A stretch of 64,000 nt of DNA from Scylla paramamosain. Taxonomy: Eukaryota > Arthropoda > Malacostraca > Decapoda > Portunidae. The position numbers and the translations under genes are program-made. Under the pieces are notes generated by a model. That model saw only the letters and a list, made by a program, of their open reading frames with translations, did not search any database and was not told the origin of the DNA. The stretch covers positions 9,092,501 to 9,156,500 of the forward strand of contig NC_087178.1 in assembly GCF_035594125.1 (NCBI RefSeq), written 5' to 3'. Numbering within the stretch: position 1 is the first letter of the stretch; each line of letters begins with the position of its first letter. Below are positions 16,810 to 35,095 of the stretch, piece by piece.

Positions 16810-17330
16810 TGAAGCTACCATCCTACCGTGTAAATCCCCACAAGCAGCAGTTGTTGGGGGAAGAATTAGAATACATGCTGGAGCATGGGTTTATTAATTA
16901 AGAGTGAATGGAGTTCACCCGACATCCTCCAGCCAAAACCTGATGGCTGAGTCAGGTTCTGTATCAACTTTAGAAAGGTGAACTCCCTCTCAAAAATTGA
17001 CACTTATCCCCTGCCCAGAGTAGACGATTCTGTGGAACGCATTGGGGTGACTACCTTTATTACAAAAATTGATCTTATTGAGGGGTACTGGCAGGTCCCT
17101 TTGACAGACCAGGGCAAGGAGATAACCAGATTTGTGGCCAACGGTGCTGTCTGTCAGTGCCAGGTCATGCCTTATGGCCTCAACAATGCCCCGGCCACCT
17201 TCCAGCAGGTGATAAACTGGGTAGTGGAGGGTTTGCCTCACTGTGTCATCTATATTGACGATGTAGTAATTTACAAGATCTGGCAAGATAATCACACCAA
17301 CGTGGAGGCGCTGTTTGCATAGCTCCATGA
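16810..17330 (+). CDS. Gmr1-like reverse transcriptase, broken at start
   Basis: After KLPSYRVNPHKQQ and ELEYMLEHGFI (16815-16895, interrupted by stops), an open stretch from 16978 reads YPLPRVDDSVERIG, TFITKIDLIEGYWQVPLT, QCQVMPYGLNNAPATFQQVI and VIYIDDVVIY. These are RT motifs A to C of Ty3/Gypsy, with the IDL and YIDD aspartates in place. It stops at 17322. Confidence 0.88.
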
Positions 17331-17339
17331 GATGGGGTT

Positions 17340-18052
17340 AGTTATCAACCTCGATAAGTAAGTTTGTTAAGGCCCGAGTCCAATACTTGGGATATGTAGT
17401 GGGTCATGGTTATGTGACCCTTCCTGAAGCCAATGTTGAGGTGATCAAGCTGTTTCCCGCCCCATCCTGTTGCTGCGCTTTTCAGAGGTTCCTCGGGATA
17501 ATGGGATACTACAGATGATTTGTACCAGGGTACTCAACCCTACTTGCCCCTCTAACCGATCTACAGAAGGGGCGTTGTTGGGAGTGGATCGGAGAGTGTG
17601 AGAAGGCTTTTGTGAAGCTGAAGGCTGCGCTGTGTAGCCTACCTGTGTTGAGGAGATCTGATTTTTCTCGGCCCTTTGCTTTAGCTGTTGATGCCTGCCA
17701 GGTTGGGGTGGGAGCTGTATAAATGTAGCCTGATGATAACCAAGTAAGTCACCCGATTTGTTATTTTTCTAAGAAGTTCATCCCCGCCCAGGAGAACTAT
17801 TCTGTAATTGATCAAGAACTCCTAGCTATAATTTTAGCCTTGTAGCATTTCGAAGCTTACATGCCTGCTTATGACCCTAAAGTGACTATTTTTTTGGACC
17901 ATAGTCCACTGCAGTTTTTGGGCTGGTTTAAATTCAAGACCATAAGGCTTAACCGATGGAGCCTATTGCTGCAAGAATACAACCTTGATGTCCGGCATAT
18001 TAAGGGTAATGATAATGTAATAGTAGGGTGTTTGTCCCAGGCTGGGACCTAA
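17340..18052 (+). CDS. Gmr1-like RT end and RNase H, broken
   Basis: Reads in pieces: VQYLGYVVGHGYV (17380), FQRFLGIMGYYR (17480), FALAVDACQVGVGAV (17680; the catalytic Asp is in VDA), CYFSKKFIPAQENYSVIDQELLAI (17765; Glu in QELLA), then an open end with FLDHSPLQFLGW and EYNLDVRHIKGNDN (to 18052). DHSPL and HIKG are typical RNase H end motifs of this superfamily. A stop lies between most blocks. Confidence 0.85.
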
Positions 18053-18126
18053 ATTAGTTAGTAGTATGTTCCCAAAAATTTTGCAAGTTTGTATATCTTC
18101 CTAAAATTTTTGTTTACAAGGGGGCG

Positions 18127-18206
18127 TGTTGTGTGCAGCAAGATAAGGCGATATAAAACGAAGAAGTAAGAATAAATGAGAAAAAAATTATGAAGGAAAA
18201 GGAGAA

Positions 18207-18298
<92 letters not shown>

Positions 18299-19115
18299 GA
18301 GAGACAGGCTGAGGGCGAGACTTGGACATGTTCCTGATATGTACCCTACCCAACCTGAAACTTCTAGTTTATTATTTATCTGTGCAGTCACTTATATTCC
18401 CCACGTAAATTTCTTTACTTTCCTTTGTCCATTCAATCTGAGTCTCACCTAGTACTTAGTAGAAGAGTTGCTCTTGACAATGAAGTAATTAGTAGCCCCA
18501 CTAGTTTAATCATTAGAATTTTCAGAAGTGAAGTGTCTTATTCATATAAGCCAGCGCGGGGTGCAGAGCAGCAAGCTGGTGGGTGTATGCATGCATGTAT
18601 GTATGTCACCTCCCCTTTCCCCCCCACTGTAGAAAGCAGAGCAGAAGAATGTTTGTCGCATTTTTTAAAACTCAGTCACTACCCAGTGCTTTGATGGAGC
18701 AGATGTATTGAGACAGGCCCAGCGCTTTGATGGAGCAGATGTACTGAGATGGGCAATACTTGACAGAGACTGAGATGGGATTACAGTTAGTTGGGTCAGT
18801 TGCTTTAAGGGTATTAATGAGTCATAACCGGCTGTACGCCCCAGCTACTTAAATAGCATAAGAATCTCCATAATAGCCTGTCATGGAGTGCAGTTGCGTA
18901 TAAAACACTCCATACCAAGGGAAGTGACTCTTCGGCAGCGTGTTTCTGCAGGCTGAGTTCTTGTACAATGAATTAACCTCCTGTGTGTTCCTGGGCACTT
19001 GTCTGTAGTAGTTTCCCTTGTTAGTGAGCTTGTTGTGTTAAATGCTACTGTTGGCTGATGCTGCTCAGCCGCAGAGAACTTAAGTGAATAACTGTGTGTA
19101 TGTGTATGTGTATAG
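18127..19115 (+). mobile_element. LTR of Gmr1-like element 1, truncated
   Basis: Begins TGTTGTGTGCAGC right after a purine-rich tract (acaagggggcg). It matches the solo LTR at 47826-49202 in its start, in a central (GA)n tract, and in later blocks such as ACCGGCTGTA and GTGTTAAATGCTACT. It ends near 19115, short of the last about 400 bp of the other LTR, against a family-C LINE piece. Confidence 0.8.
18210..18294. repeat. (GA)n inside the LTR
   Basis: About 85 bp of GA at the same place in the LTR as the (GA)n at 47882-47968, so it belongs to this LTR family. Confidence 0.95.
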
Positions 19116-19119
19116 TGTA

Positions 19120-20735
<1,616 letters not shown>

Positions 20736-22499
20736 TCTACAATTAGCCGCCTTGTGGTGGTGGTGGTGGTGGGGAGCGGGGGGGCGTGTCCTTATGAACT
20801 AGCGAGCGAGGCTACAGGGGACTTCGGTCCCTGCCCTGCCCTACTTATAGGATGAGAGCTACCCATGGTAACAAGGTCCCCAGTGAGGGACCAAACAAAA
20901 TGGTTCCCGGAATTAGTACCGGTTAACGGTGCCACCCGCCAGAGGGACCACCTAAAGGGTTGAGTGTATGGGCTGAAATGCGATGTGATGTCTTAACTCT
21001 GTTGTGGACAAACTTTCCAGTCATTAGGGGGTCGCTTTTTAAAATGAGTAGCCCCCCATGGGGACGAAGTACCCCTTTTGTGGTGACCAGCGCTCGCTCC
21101 CCTCGTAGTCTCGGGAGGCGGTTGGCCTTGGCCCTTAGAGCCATTTAATATTTTGTAATATCCTTATGGGTAAGAATAAAACTTCCTCTGGTCCTCAAAG
21201 GGACAGTCGACGAAGTTTTCGAGACGTCACCCTATGGATTGGAGTTCATACTCTTTATGCTGCTGCTCATGAAGCTGGAAGATCGCGCGGGTCATCTGTT
21301 GTATTGGCACTCCGATGATAAATAATGTATATGCATCGTTGTTTTACTGTGCTATCCACTCTGCCCTCTAACCTTTCGGTTACAATTCTAGGTATCCGTC
21401 TCAAATACGATGGTGACTGTCTTTCTAATCGGTGCTATGTGATATTTAAATCTGATGTTGCTGCCAAACCTGCTCTTGAGGCAATAAATTCTCTGTGCCT
21501 TGGAGACGCCGATTTAATTGCTAAGATCATTCGATCAAACAATGTGGTTGACAACGATAATGATTATTATCCCAACATCTTCGACGATGCTGAAGAGCGT
21601 GCTCCCAAAGCTCACCTACCATCTACACCTTACTGGTTTGTAGCATATTAGTTATAGGGAAGGCCGAGGTAACTTTATTCATGCTGCTAATTATTTTAAA
21701 AAGAGAGATTGAAGTGCTCACTACAAATAACTTGGGAAAAAAATATGGTAAAAGTGTGTTGATCCGAGCTAAAGATTTAACGCAGGCAATGATGCTCCTC
21801 CATCTTTCTTGCCCTTCTGACTGGATCTTTGAATCCATCAAGCCACACCGAACGTGCCACACTGAGTTATCTACAACCAGGACCTGCATGAATTCTTAGA
21901 TGATGACATCCTTCAGTTATGTCCTGATAATGTTCAATGAGTGGCAAAGATAAGAGCAAGTAGTAACACGATTATGCTCGCTTTTCTTGTCCTTATCTCC
22001 CAGAGCGTGTAAGGATTGGTCCTCTTTCTCTCCCAGTAAAGGCTTGTATTGACTGTCCTTTGCGATGTTACTGTTGTTATGAGTTAGGTTATGGAAGAAA
22101 GAACTGTATAAATCGTTCCCGATGCTGTCACTGCTTTGCCGTTGATCACACCCTACTCCAGAATGTGAATCTGAATCTTATTGCTTCTGTTACAGGAAAG
22201 CTCACCCGCTGCGTTGTTGACAATGAAAGAGGTACCGTCTTGAGCAGAACATTCTTCAGCTGGCTAATTCTCAGTTCATTAGTCTTGGTAATGCCAGGCA
22301 GAAACTTCTTTTTAGACAGAAGTATGATGGGGCAAAGACATACGCCTCCTCCGTCCACTATAGTTCTTCCACTTCGACATGTAATACAGTTGTAGCACAT
22401 TTCTGCCTTTCTCAACCATTGATTGTTTCCTCCCGCTTCCATGAAAATACTGCTTCTATCGTTGCTGTTTGCAACAAATTCTCTGCATCTCAGTTGACT

Positions 22500-22562
22500 T
22501 TTTTTTTTTTTTTTTTTTTTGTTGCCTATGGCCAGTGTCCTTCCTACATAAAAAAAAAAAAG
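22500..22562 (+). mobile_element. LINE-A 3' tail only
   Basis: A T run, then gttgcctatggccagtgtcc and ttcctacat, then poly-A. This is the last about 60 bp of LINE-A, sitting alone inside LINE-D ORF1. Confidence 0.8.
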
Positions 22563-22569
22563 AAATGTC

Positions 22570-22713
22570 AGAGGCTACAGATAAGTCCTCCACTACATCT
22601 TCATTAAAACCCTCCACTACATCTTCAGCGAAGCCCTCCACCGCATCTTCATCAAAGTCCTCCGCTACATCTTCAGCAAAACCCTCTACTGCATCTTCAG
22701 CAACAACATCATA
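22570..22713 (+). repeat. 24-bp minisatellite in LINE-D ORF1
   Basis: Tandem units of about 24 bp based on ACATCTTCAGCAAAGCCCTC encode an 8-residue repeat (TSSAKPST variants). The same repeat with fewer units is at 42184-42265 in LINE-D copy 2. Confidence 0.8.
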
Positions 22714-22945
22714 GACTCTTCATACTCGTATTGCAGAAGTCCACACCCCCATGAATCCTCAACAACAAACACCTCCCGAAGTTTTTAAAACTCAACAGAC
22801 ACATACAAGGAAATCTTCAAAGTTCCTTCATAGTCCCACCAGAAACGTTCCCGAGGATCTGCTGAGTTCCTTGACTCGATGAGCATTCTCCCTAGAAAGG
22901 TGCCTTTGAGAGTATCAGATGGCCCTGAGCAGGACATCAATAACA

Positions 22946-27165
<4,220 letters not shown>

Positions 27166-27195
27166 GGAGTAATTATCGTTTCGGCAGGTGCCTAC

Positions 27196-27225
27196 TACCG
27201 GATGTAGATTAATCTACATCCGGTA
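27196..27225. other. 30-bp perfect palindrome
   Basis: The half site TACCGGATGTAGATT is followed directly by its exact reverse complement. It lies in about 60 bp of unassigned sequence between LINE-A copy 4 and a LINE-D fragment. It could be a relic of a fold-back element or a hairpin-forming site; function unknown. Confidence 0.85.
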
Positions 27226-27229
27226 TAAA

Positions 27230-27470
27230 CGCTGAGGAATTCTCTGCACGCCTTCACAGTATATCTTCCTCATGGAGCGACACCAATTCCGTCTGTCTCG
27301 AGGAATCCTCTTCTTCCGGTCTCATCAGGAGTTTCAGAGACTCGTTTGCGGGTTCCTATCCCTGCATGGGATACACGATCTCTGTTTCTGCTTCCACATG
27401 CAACGCAGAACTGGATAAGCCTCACCGACTGAGTAAGATTTATGAACACAAAGATAATTTTTAAGCTGTC
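27230..27470 (+). mobile_element. LINE-D ORF1 fragment
   Basis: Matches LINE-D copy 2 at about 42575-42745, for example TGTCTCGAGGAATCCTC and GATAAGCCTCACC. It is the C-terminal part of ORF1, with intervening differences. Both ends are truncated. Confidence 0.75.
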
Positions 27471-28154
<684 letters not shown>

Positions 28155-28560
28155 CATATTGTATAACAACGGTTTAAAAACATCTTGACTGCAACAGTCT
28201 GTAGTGGAGATTGCAGCTCGAGATCACTGTAAGGTGTTTCCTAGAAGACCAGAATTGCAGTACCACCGTGGTGGCTTTGCGCTAAATTAAAATCAGAATA
28301 AAATGCGCAATATCCAGAAGGAGCGGAAGGAACGGAGTCTCCCACCACTATATCTTTAAGACACATACGTTGGAAAGAATTGTGATAGAAGGAGACTTAG
28401 CTCCTCCCAGGAGGCACACAAACCACGACAATTCCATTAAGGTATCTTGAACAGTCTTACTATAAAGGGGTTTTCAATCAAACCCAGAAGCGGAGCTTCC
28501 CTTTTCCAACTTTGTTATGTATCAATCCTCTTGTTATCAACCATTTGTATAGGATACCAC
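28155..28560 (-). mobile_element. LINE-D fragment: ORF1 end and endonuclease start
   Basis: Minus strand matches LINE-D copy 2 from about 42760 to 43090: GGAAGCTCCGCTTCTGGGTT, CTCCTGGGAGGAGCTAAG, and the CACCACGGTGG block of the endonuclease. The part below 28400 matches 36120-36310 on the plus strand very closely. Confidence 0.78.
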
Positions 28561-28577
28561 AGCTTTACATACCTGGA

Positions 28578-28734
<157 letters not shown>

Positions 28735-28737
28735 TTG

Positions 28738-28940
28738 AATGTGATAGCTAGTTGAGCATTTATTATTTTTCTTAAGATATTTTCCTTATATCTTATGATT
28801 GTCTTATATTCTTTTTTAATTGGCTGTATGACTTCGCCGAAGCTAGTCATTTTCGCTAGATCGCGATTTCGGGTCCTTGACCCTTCTTCAGTAGCGAAGG
28901 TCTATCCGTGTTGAGGGTGTCGGAGAGAATGGCTCAAGGT
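28738..28940 (-). mobile_element. Penelope-like LTR-like end and protein start
   Basis: On the minus strand: the tail CCATTCTCTCCGACACC (about 28930), the hammerhead-like motif (28898-28852), then an ATG at 28850 opening MTSFGEVIQPIKKEYKTI and ending LAITFND at (AT)n. It is the same arrangement as 35770-36031 in the opposite direction. Confidence 0.75.
28852..28898 (-). ncRNA. Hammerhead-ribozyme-like motif, second copy
   Basis: The minus strand has stem I TTCGCTA/TAGCGAA, core CTGAAGA plus one extra A, stem II GGGTC/GACCC fully paired, GAAA, the short stem III ATC-GC-GAT and the ATC cleavage triplet. All conserved positions match the other two copies. Confidence 0.6.
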
Positions 28941-29699
28941 TCGATAGGATAGGAAAGTGGGAGGAAATATTAGAGTAAATAGTAAAAGAGAAAGTGGGTG
29001 GAAAGAGAAGTGTGAAAGAAAGAAAGAGATAAAAAGAGTGTGGGCTTGACCACACAGCTATTTTTAATATACATTGGATGGTAGCCGCTTGTTTCTCTTG
29101 TTTGACTAATATTTTATTTTTGTTTTTGTATTTGCTGCTGGTGACATTTTACTAATTTTAGTCTTTTCTTTCCCAGGTGAAATGGTGAACAAACGAGCTG
29201 AAGGTAAGTGATGCAGGAACAGGTGAGTACAGCAGGAACAGGTAGGTGCAACAGGAACAGAACAGGTAAGTGCAATGTAAACAGGTAGTAAATAAGTTTT
29301 TTTTTTTTTTTTGACAGAACCACAGCTATCCTATGTAAAAAATGAAAAATAAAAGATGTCCGTAGACAAAAACCCAACTAAAAAGGCCCCTAACAGCTCG
29401 ACTGTCAAAAAAGGTAAGAGTTTTACTATGGTATCTCATTTTTTCTTGTATTCCTCTTGCTTTCTTCTTTTAATTGCTTTTAACGTTAATATTCTCTTCT
29501 CTCTTCTTTCTCTTCTTTCTCCTTTTTCTTCCTTCTTCTTTTCTTGTTTCTTGCTTTCTTCTTTCTTCATCTTTTTTTTTTTTTTTTTTTTTTTTTTTAG
29601 GTTATAGTATTCTAATCACTACTTCTTTTACAGGTTAATACACAACAAAGAGTCCCCTTCGCCCAGCACCACCGGTGAGTACTATCCCAGGCAAGTTAT
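28941..29699 (+). other. Unassigned segment with a series of splice-like signals
   Basis: No known element. The plus strand shows ttctttcccag near 29178 and GAAGGTAAGTG near 29204; repeated CAGGAACAGGT motifs ending in GTGAGT, GTAGGT and GTAAGT (29215-29275); a T run ending gacag near 29317; an ATG at 29356 opening MSVDKNPTKKAPNSSTVKK and a GTAAGAG donor at 29413; a long T run ending in tag near 29600; cttttacag near 29634; and CCGGTGAGTA near 29673. This could be 5' exons of a small host transcript, or chance. Confidence 0.3.
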
Positions 29700-30107
29700 T
29701 TACATATTTACAGTAATGTTGTGTTGTGTTGTTATATGTTATGTTGTGATGTGTTGTTTATTTGTTAAACTTCACGTCATGGCACGGGTCAGCGCTGCCG
29801 TGGCTCCCTGTCGCTCCGCTGGGTGGAGTCACGTGCGGACTCCACCCACTCTTCCCCTCGCCGGCACCAACTGGGTGCCGACGACTCAGGGCGAGGTGCA
29901 ACTCCCTCCCCACACCCGCTGCTGGGCTAGCGAGGCCTTACCAGTGGCAAACCCCTCGACGGCGAGCTCTTGGTAGGGGAGCAGCTCGACCCTACAGCTC
30001 ACCGCCGACTCAGGGCGCGGAGTGCGGGGAGAGAGGAGCCCAGTTGCCCGGCCCGTGTGAAGTATGTTGCGGGTGTATTGTAGTGTAGTGCATGTTTAGT
30101 GTAAGCT

Positions 30108-32880
30108 TTAGCTGGTGTATATCGGTACTGGTGGTGGTGCATGCAATACCTCGCTGCTTTTAGGGAACCAGCTGTGTTTATTTACCTTTTGCCTTGTTAG
30201 TTCATGGTAGTGTTCTTCATCGGTATGTTGTATTGTTTGCCAGGTTTTGACTGTTTTATTATAGATGGAAATGTTAAATGGTGTTATATTATACTTCTCA
30301 TGTAATTCCTTAATTGTCATTACTTGATTTTCATTGCAGTGTATAAATCTTAACCCTTTATTTATTACCATTTGTATTTTTGTTTTTTGTGATTTAGATA
30401 GTACACATAGAGGGATGGGGGGATACTCGATCACAGGTAGTAAGAGTGTTTTTACTAGTGTAGCCTTGAGCTTTGGTGTTAAATAGGTAAATCTTTTTAA
30501 GTTTGCTACTATTCCTTTCCATTTTCTGATCCTCTCTGATGCATGGCCTGTTATCCCTCTTGTGGTTAGTTTCAATCCTAGCAGTTTGCCATCTTGGTTT
30601 GTATTAATAATCCTACCATTTACTGTAATGGGTTGGGTTTTATATTGGGCTATTGGTATTATATGGAACTTGGCCTCACTAGTCTTTATTTTCCATTTTT
30701 TTTCAAACCTATTAATTCTTTCAATTTCTCTCTCTACTCTCAGCTTCATCATGTGTTTGGATCTGCTCTGAGTTGTTATTATCTGCGTGATGTCATCCGT
30801 GTACATGATGTCGGTGGTGCCTGGGCCTGCTTCTGGTAAGTCGTTTGTATATAGGGTGTATAATGTTGGTGAAATGATACTACCTTGTGGCACTCCGCTC
30901 ATTAAATTAATTTCACTGCTGAACTTGTTACCTATTGAGATTTTGGCTTTTCTGTTATCAAGGAATGTACATAAGGTTTTTTCAATCAATGGTGGCAGTC
31001 CTAGTCTAAGTAACTTGTATTTTAACCCATTGTGCCATACTTTGTCGAACGCTTTCGCTACATCCCGGAGTACTACTATTGCTTGGTGTTTGTCAGATAG
31101 CGCATTTGCAATTATCTCATAGGATGTAGCGATGGCGGTGGAGGTGCCTTTTTTGGGTCTAAATCCATGTTGTCTTTCCTTGATGACATTGTTGTCTATT
31201 AGAAATGCATTCAGTCGTCCTAGGATTATTTTTTCATAAATTTTGCCTGGTACCTCTAGGAGCGAAATTGGCCGGTAATTTATTGGATTTTTTGGTGCTT
31301 TATTTTCTTTTGGGATGAGCTTAATTATTGCCGTTTTAAAGGCATTAGGAAAAAAACCTGATGAAAATGCTGCGTTGAATATATTGCAAAGTTGTTCTAT
31401 GCTCTTTTCTGGGCATTTCTCTAGGACTTTTTTTTATTGATTTTGGTGGTACCGGGGGCTTTGTGTTTCATTCTTTTTATGTGTTTTTGTATTTCTTCGC
31501 TTTGTATTGGTCTGGTGTAGAAGGAATCTGTGGTCAGTCTTGCTGCGTCTGAGGTGTTGTGTGGTGTTGTCCTGTGTATCTGTGTGCCAATGTATGTGTC
31601 TATGTGTTGTGAGTGTATGGCGTCAAAGTTTGCTTCTTCTTCATCTGTAATTCTAAATATGTCAGTCCAGGTGTTTTTCATGATTGTACATTTATCCTCG
31701 TCAGTGTAATATTTGTGTCCGTTAGTGTCTTCTAGATAATTAGTGTGTTTAGTATTGCTACCCTGTAGTTGCTTTATTCTACTCCAAAATGCTTTTGTGT
31801 CCTTGCTTAACTGTATTGTATTATCTATGCTGTCCTCCCATCTTCTGTTGTACTCCCTCTTACATTCGTCCCTAAGTTCTTGTCTGATTCTTACATATTC
31901 TCTGTAATTATTGATGTTCCAGCCATTTGTATGTGCATTACTATTTAGTTGGTTAAAGGCTGTCTCAAGGGCTCTTATTTGAGGTGTAATTCTTGTCTGG
32001 TATATCTTTTTAAAACTGCTCTTGGGTATGGATTTATTCATTGCATCCTTTACATTATCTAGCCACTTATTAATTTCTTCTTCTATTTGTTCTGGTGTGG
32101 AATTATTCAGTGTGTTTACTTGAGTGTTTATGTCCAGCGTATCTCTGAAATATTGCCAATCTGCTTTATTGTATTGATAAGTCTCGTGCTGTTTGGTGTA
32201 AAATGGTCTGGAAGATATTTTCAGTATTATAGGGATGTGGTCAGATGAAGTTACGTTACCGGGTTCTATTAAAGTGTTATGATAGCAGTGTTTATTTGTA
32301 AAAACTTTGTCAGGGTTAGTGGCAGATCCATGGCGAATAAAGGTTGGGAAGTGTGGGCCTAGATGTATTAGTTTGCCTTGATTCATAAGACCTGATATGC
32401 TTATGCCTACGGTGTTATTATTTCTGTTGCCAAAATGGGTATGTGAGCAGTTAAAATCTCCGAGGATATAGACAGGAATATTATTGTTTATTAATTTAAA
32501 GATATCTGGATAAGGGAGATACGGTCTTCTAGGTGGGAGGTACGTTGTGGCGATTATTATTGGTCCTTGTGAAGTGTTGATCTCTATTGCAATAAAATCA
32601 GTAATGAAATCATCTTTAAGTTTGTGAAAAAGTCCATACTTCACAGCCACTGCTGAACCATCACTGAAGGCTTCTGTTGAGTTAATCTTATGGCATATGT
32701 AGCCGGGGATTTTTATTGATTCGTTATTTTTAAGCCCGTGGCTGTTTATGAGTATGACGTCAGGATTGATATCTAAGTAGTGAGTGATTATTGAGTGTTT
32801 GTTGGTGTTCCAATTTAGTACGTTGTGTTGTATAACTGTTATTATATTATTAAATGTTGTGTTTTTTTGTACGTGGGTCT
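30108..32880 (-). CDS. Family-C LINE ORF2, endonuclease-RT, one frameshift
   Basis: The frame is open from inside the end of ORF1 (about 32880), giving ITVIQHNVLNWN, the start of an AP-like endonuclease, then SDGSAVAVKYG, YILGDFNCSHTHFG (32480; GDFN) and TSSDHIPIIL (32255; SDH). After a linker it shifts one base in an A8 run near 31430. RT follows: INYRPISLLEVPGKI (31275), HGFRPKKGTSTAIA (31165), LRDVAKAFDKVWH (31060), SGVPQGSIISPTLY (30895), MYTDDITQII (30800; YTDD in place of YADD). It ends at 30108 and has no RNase H. An ATG lies at 32650; how ORF2 starts is not clear. Confidence 0.88.
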
Positions 32881-34361
32881 CGGTTTGTTAAAGGCGATCT
32901 TTCTTCCAACAATCCCGATCTTATTTTACGGAAGTTATCGTTTTCAGCGATGGTCCAGCAGTGTTTCAGCATGATTCTGTCGTGCTTAATCATATTTAGT
33001 ACCTCCTCTTCCGTGTACCTGGAGTCAGTGTATATATACTTATATTTATTGCTATTAATTCCGTTTATCAGTTCTTCAAAAGTGAATCTTTCTTGAGGCC
33101 ATCCTCTTTCTTTGGGTGTATATATTGTTAGTCCTATGTCACTAGCTTCTTTTGGGAGTATTTCCTCCTCCATACTCTGTATTTCTTTATCTTTAGCAGT
33201 TGCCCCTTCTGTTATTGGTTCTTCACGTGTGGCTATGGTCTGTTCTGTCTCTGATTCCTTTATTCCTCTTATTTTCCTGGGTTTTACTCCTGGTGTACGT
33301 GTCTGGGTCTTGGGTGCTTGTGTCTGTTCATGTGTGTGTATTTCTGTTTCTGTTAGTGGTGGTGGGATCTTAATATTAGGTAAGTTATTTAGTGTTAATG
33401 CTCTGTTTAATTCAAGCTCATAAATTCCAGGTCTCTGTGTGTCAGCCTGTTGGGCATGTGCAATGCAGGTATGTATTTTCAAAAGATCCTCTCTAGTGAT
33501 CATGGGTGTGCTGTGAAATGTTGGCAGTGTCTGTGGCTATTGCTGCTGTATGTGTGTGGTGTTGTTTCTTCCTGCTGCCCCTACATAAGTCATTTTGTTT
33601 CTCTCTTCTTCGAGTTTCCTTTTTTCTTTGATTATTTGTTTTCTTTTGTTGCACTTCATAGCCATAGTGCTGTGGTTCTCTCCGCAATTAAGACAACATT
33701 GATGTTTTGCTTTACAGTCAAACCATTTATGGCCCTCTTCACTGCAGTTTGAGCAGATCTTAAAATCTTTTGCTTTATTGCATTCCCTGATGGTGTGGTC
33801 CTCTAGCTTATAGCACCTCATGCAACACTTAATGGGTATGAAGGTCTCTTGTTTAATGTTGTAAGCTGGTATACTCAGGCTAAAGGCAAGTAACCCCTTT
33901 TCGGTACATTTTTCTGCAAGAATTGTCTGAGAGAAAGTGATCTTAATAGTGGATGAATTGGGGAATTTAAAGACTGAGTCAATATCCTCTCCTATCCAGG
34001 AGTTGCATTTTATGAGTTCTGTTTTGATTTCATCCTCATTCCTTTCATATATTAAGTCATTAAGTCTGGAGGCGATTACGCTCCTTTTAACTCTTAGTTC
34101 CGGTGGGAGAACAGGGGTGAATTCATTATTGGCCAGAATGTCTATGATGTTTTTTGTGAAGACTTTATTAGCCTGCTTATCATTCTCGAATAATAAGACA
34201 AATCCATCTGGTGTTTCGAATATGTCTACTATTCTGATCTCATTAGAGCAGAGAAGCTCAAGAAGTTTTACCTTTTTCTCTCTGTCCTGTTTGCCTCTGC
34301 ACTTAAACTTTACCCGAGCCATGTTGATGACATGCCTCCAACCACAGTCCAAACACAACAC
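32850..34361 (-). CDS. Family-C LINE ORF1, nucleocapsid-like, one in-frame stop
   Basis: Starts MLCLDCGWRH at 34361; the later ATG opening MARVKFKCRG at 34322 is an alternative. The frame runs about 500 codons to 32850 with a single TAG at 33539-33537. It carries three zinc-knuckle-like sets: CCMRCYKLEDHTIREC, CSNCSEEGHKWFDC and CCLNCGENHSTMAMKC (about 33840-33660), the layout of Jockey-clade ORF1. After the stop the same frame continues with ITREDLLKIHTCIAHA and a charged Pro/Thr/Glu-rich tail. The product would bind element RNA and form a ribonucleoprotein. Confidence 0.88.
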
Positions 34362-34940
34362 AAAACCCCAAACAACAAAAACCAGACAACACAGAACTCA
34401 AAAATCCCACTTCCACAGTCACACACCCTGTGTAAGAGGCAGGGTCAAACAAAACAAAAACAGTTTTGTTGGGAATTTATGCAAAATACATAAAAAAATA
34501 AAATAAAACCTACAAGGGGGCAAAAGCCCGACACACTGCCACAGCTAAAAGAAGGTAAAAAGAAGGAGCCTACCTAGGCAAGGCAGTACAGACACCCGAT
34601 TGCTGACAATCGTCGCAGTGTCCCTACCCCGCGCCTAACACTAGCCAAGTTGTTGGCCGACCTACCCAGTGGGCTTAAGGCAGCCCTCTAAGGGCCCCCC
34701 CTTGAGCAAGCCGCGGGGTTCACCTTCACCCACTGGGGGACGCTATGGCCGAAAAGAAAATATAGTTGGAGGTGAAAAGGCACTGCACTAGGGCGGGTTC
34801 TCTACCCAGTGGGAGAGCCCCGGTACACAGGTGCAGGCAACCAACGGTGATTGAAAGCTTGGGAGCTCTGGAGGTGGAGATACAGCTGAGTGACCGGAAG
34901 GAAGTGGTCTGAGTGGGACGTGGAGGATTCACTTTGTGCA

Positions 34941-35095
34941 GGTGCACACCAGGGCTAGCAAAGTACCACAGCCCAGGAGCCAGTGGTACCCCACAGGTAG
35001 GTGTGAGAAAGAAGGAAGCACAGGTAAGCACCAGGGCCAGCAAGGTGCCACAACCCTAGAGCCAGTGACACCAAGCAGGAAGGTACGAGGTGACA
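34941..35095. repeat. Two tandem repeats in the family-C LINE leader
   Basis: CACCAGGGCTAGCAAAGTACC (34948) and CACCAGGGCCAGCAAGGTGCC (35029) begin two diverged units of about 80 bp. Tandem repeats in 5' leaders are known as promoter units of some LINEs; here that is only a guess. Confidence 0.6.

Larger units (their letters stand above)
14481..18126 (+). mobile_element. Gmr1-like Ty3/Gypsy element 1, internal region
   Basis: A 5'-truncated LTR retrotransposon. 14481-15300 holds a degraded gag/protease-side stretch with no certain motif. The order that follows is integrase zinc-binding part (15420-15640), integrase core, integrase C-terminus (to 16500), then RT (16810-17330) and RNase H (17340-18052), then an LTR at 18127. 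Standard Ty3/Gypsy elements have integrase last; integrase before RT is the Gmr1 arrangement. Stops and frameshifts occur throughout. A second copy at 46841-51618 has the same order. Confidence 0.85.
20736..22945 (+). mobile_element. LINE-D copy 1, 5' leader and ORF1
   Basis: The leader (20736-21320) is GC-rich and matches LINE-D copy 2 from AATGGTTCCC (20900 versus 41170). ORF1 blocks: GIRLKYDGDCLSNRCYVIFK (21380), AEERAPKAHLPSTPYWFVAY (21590), GKSVLIRAKDLTQAM (21750), then a gag-like zinc knuckle CYCCYELGYGRKNC (22065) and a second Cys/His set after it. A LINE-A tail interrupts it at 22500-22562; a Ser/Thr/Pro/Lys repeat segment follows. ORF2 is absent. Frames are broken. The ORF1 product would be an RNA-binding, nucleocapsid-like protein. 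Confidence 0.82.

Noticed and set aside
29716..30088. GC-rich plus-strand frames with Cys, Pro and Arg
   Set aside because: They are antisense to the 3' UTR of the family-C LINE, and no family motif is seen.
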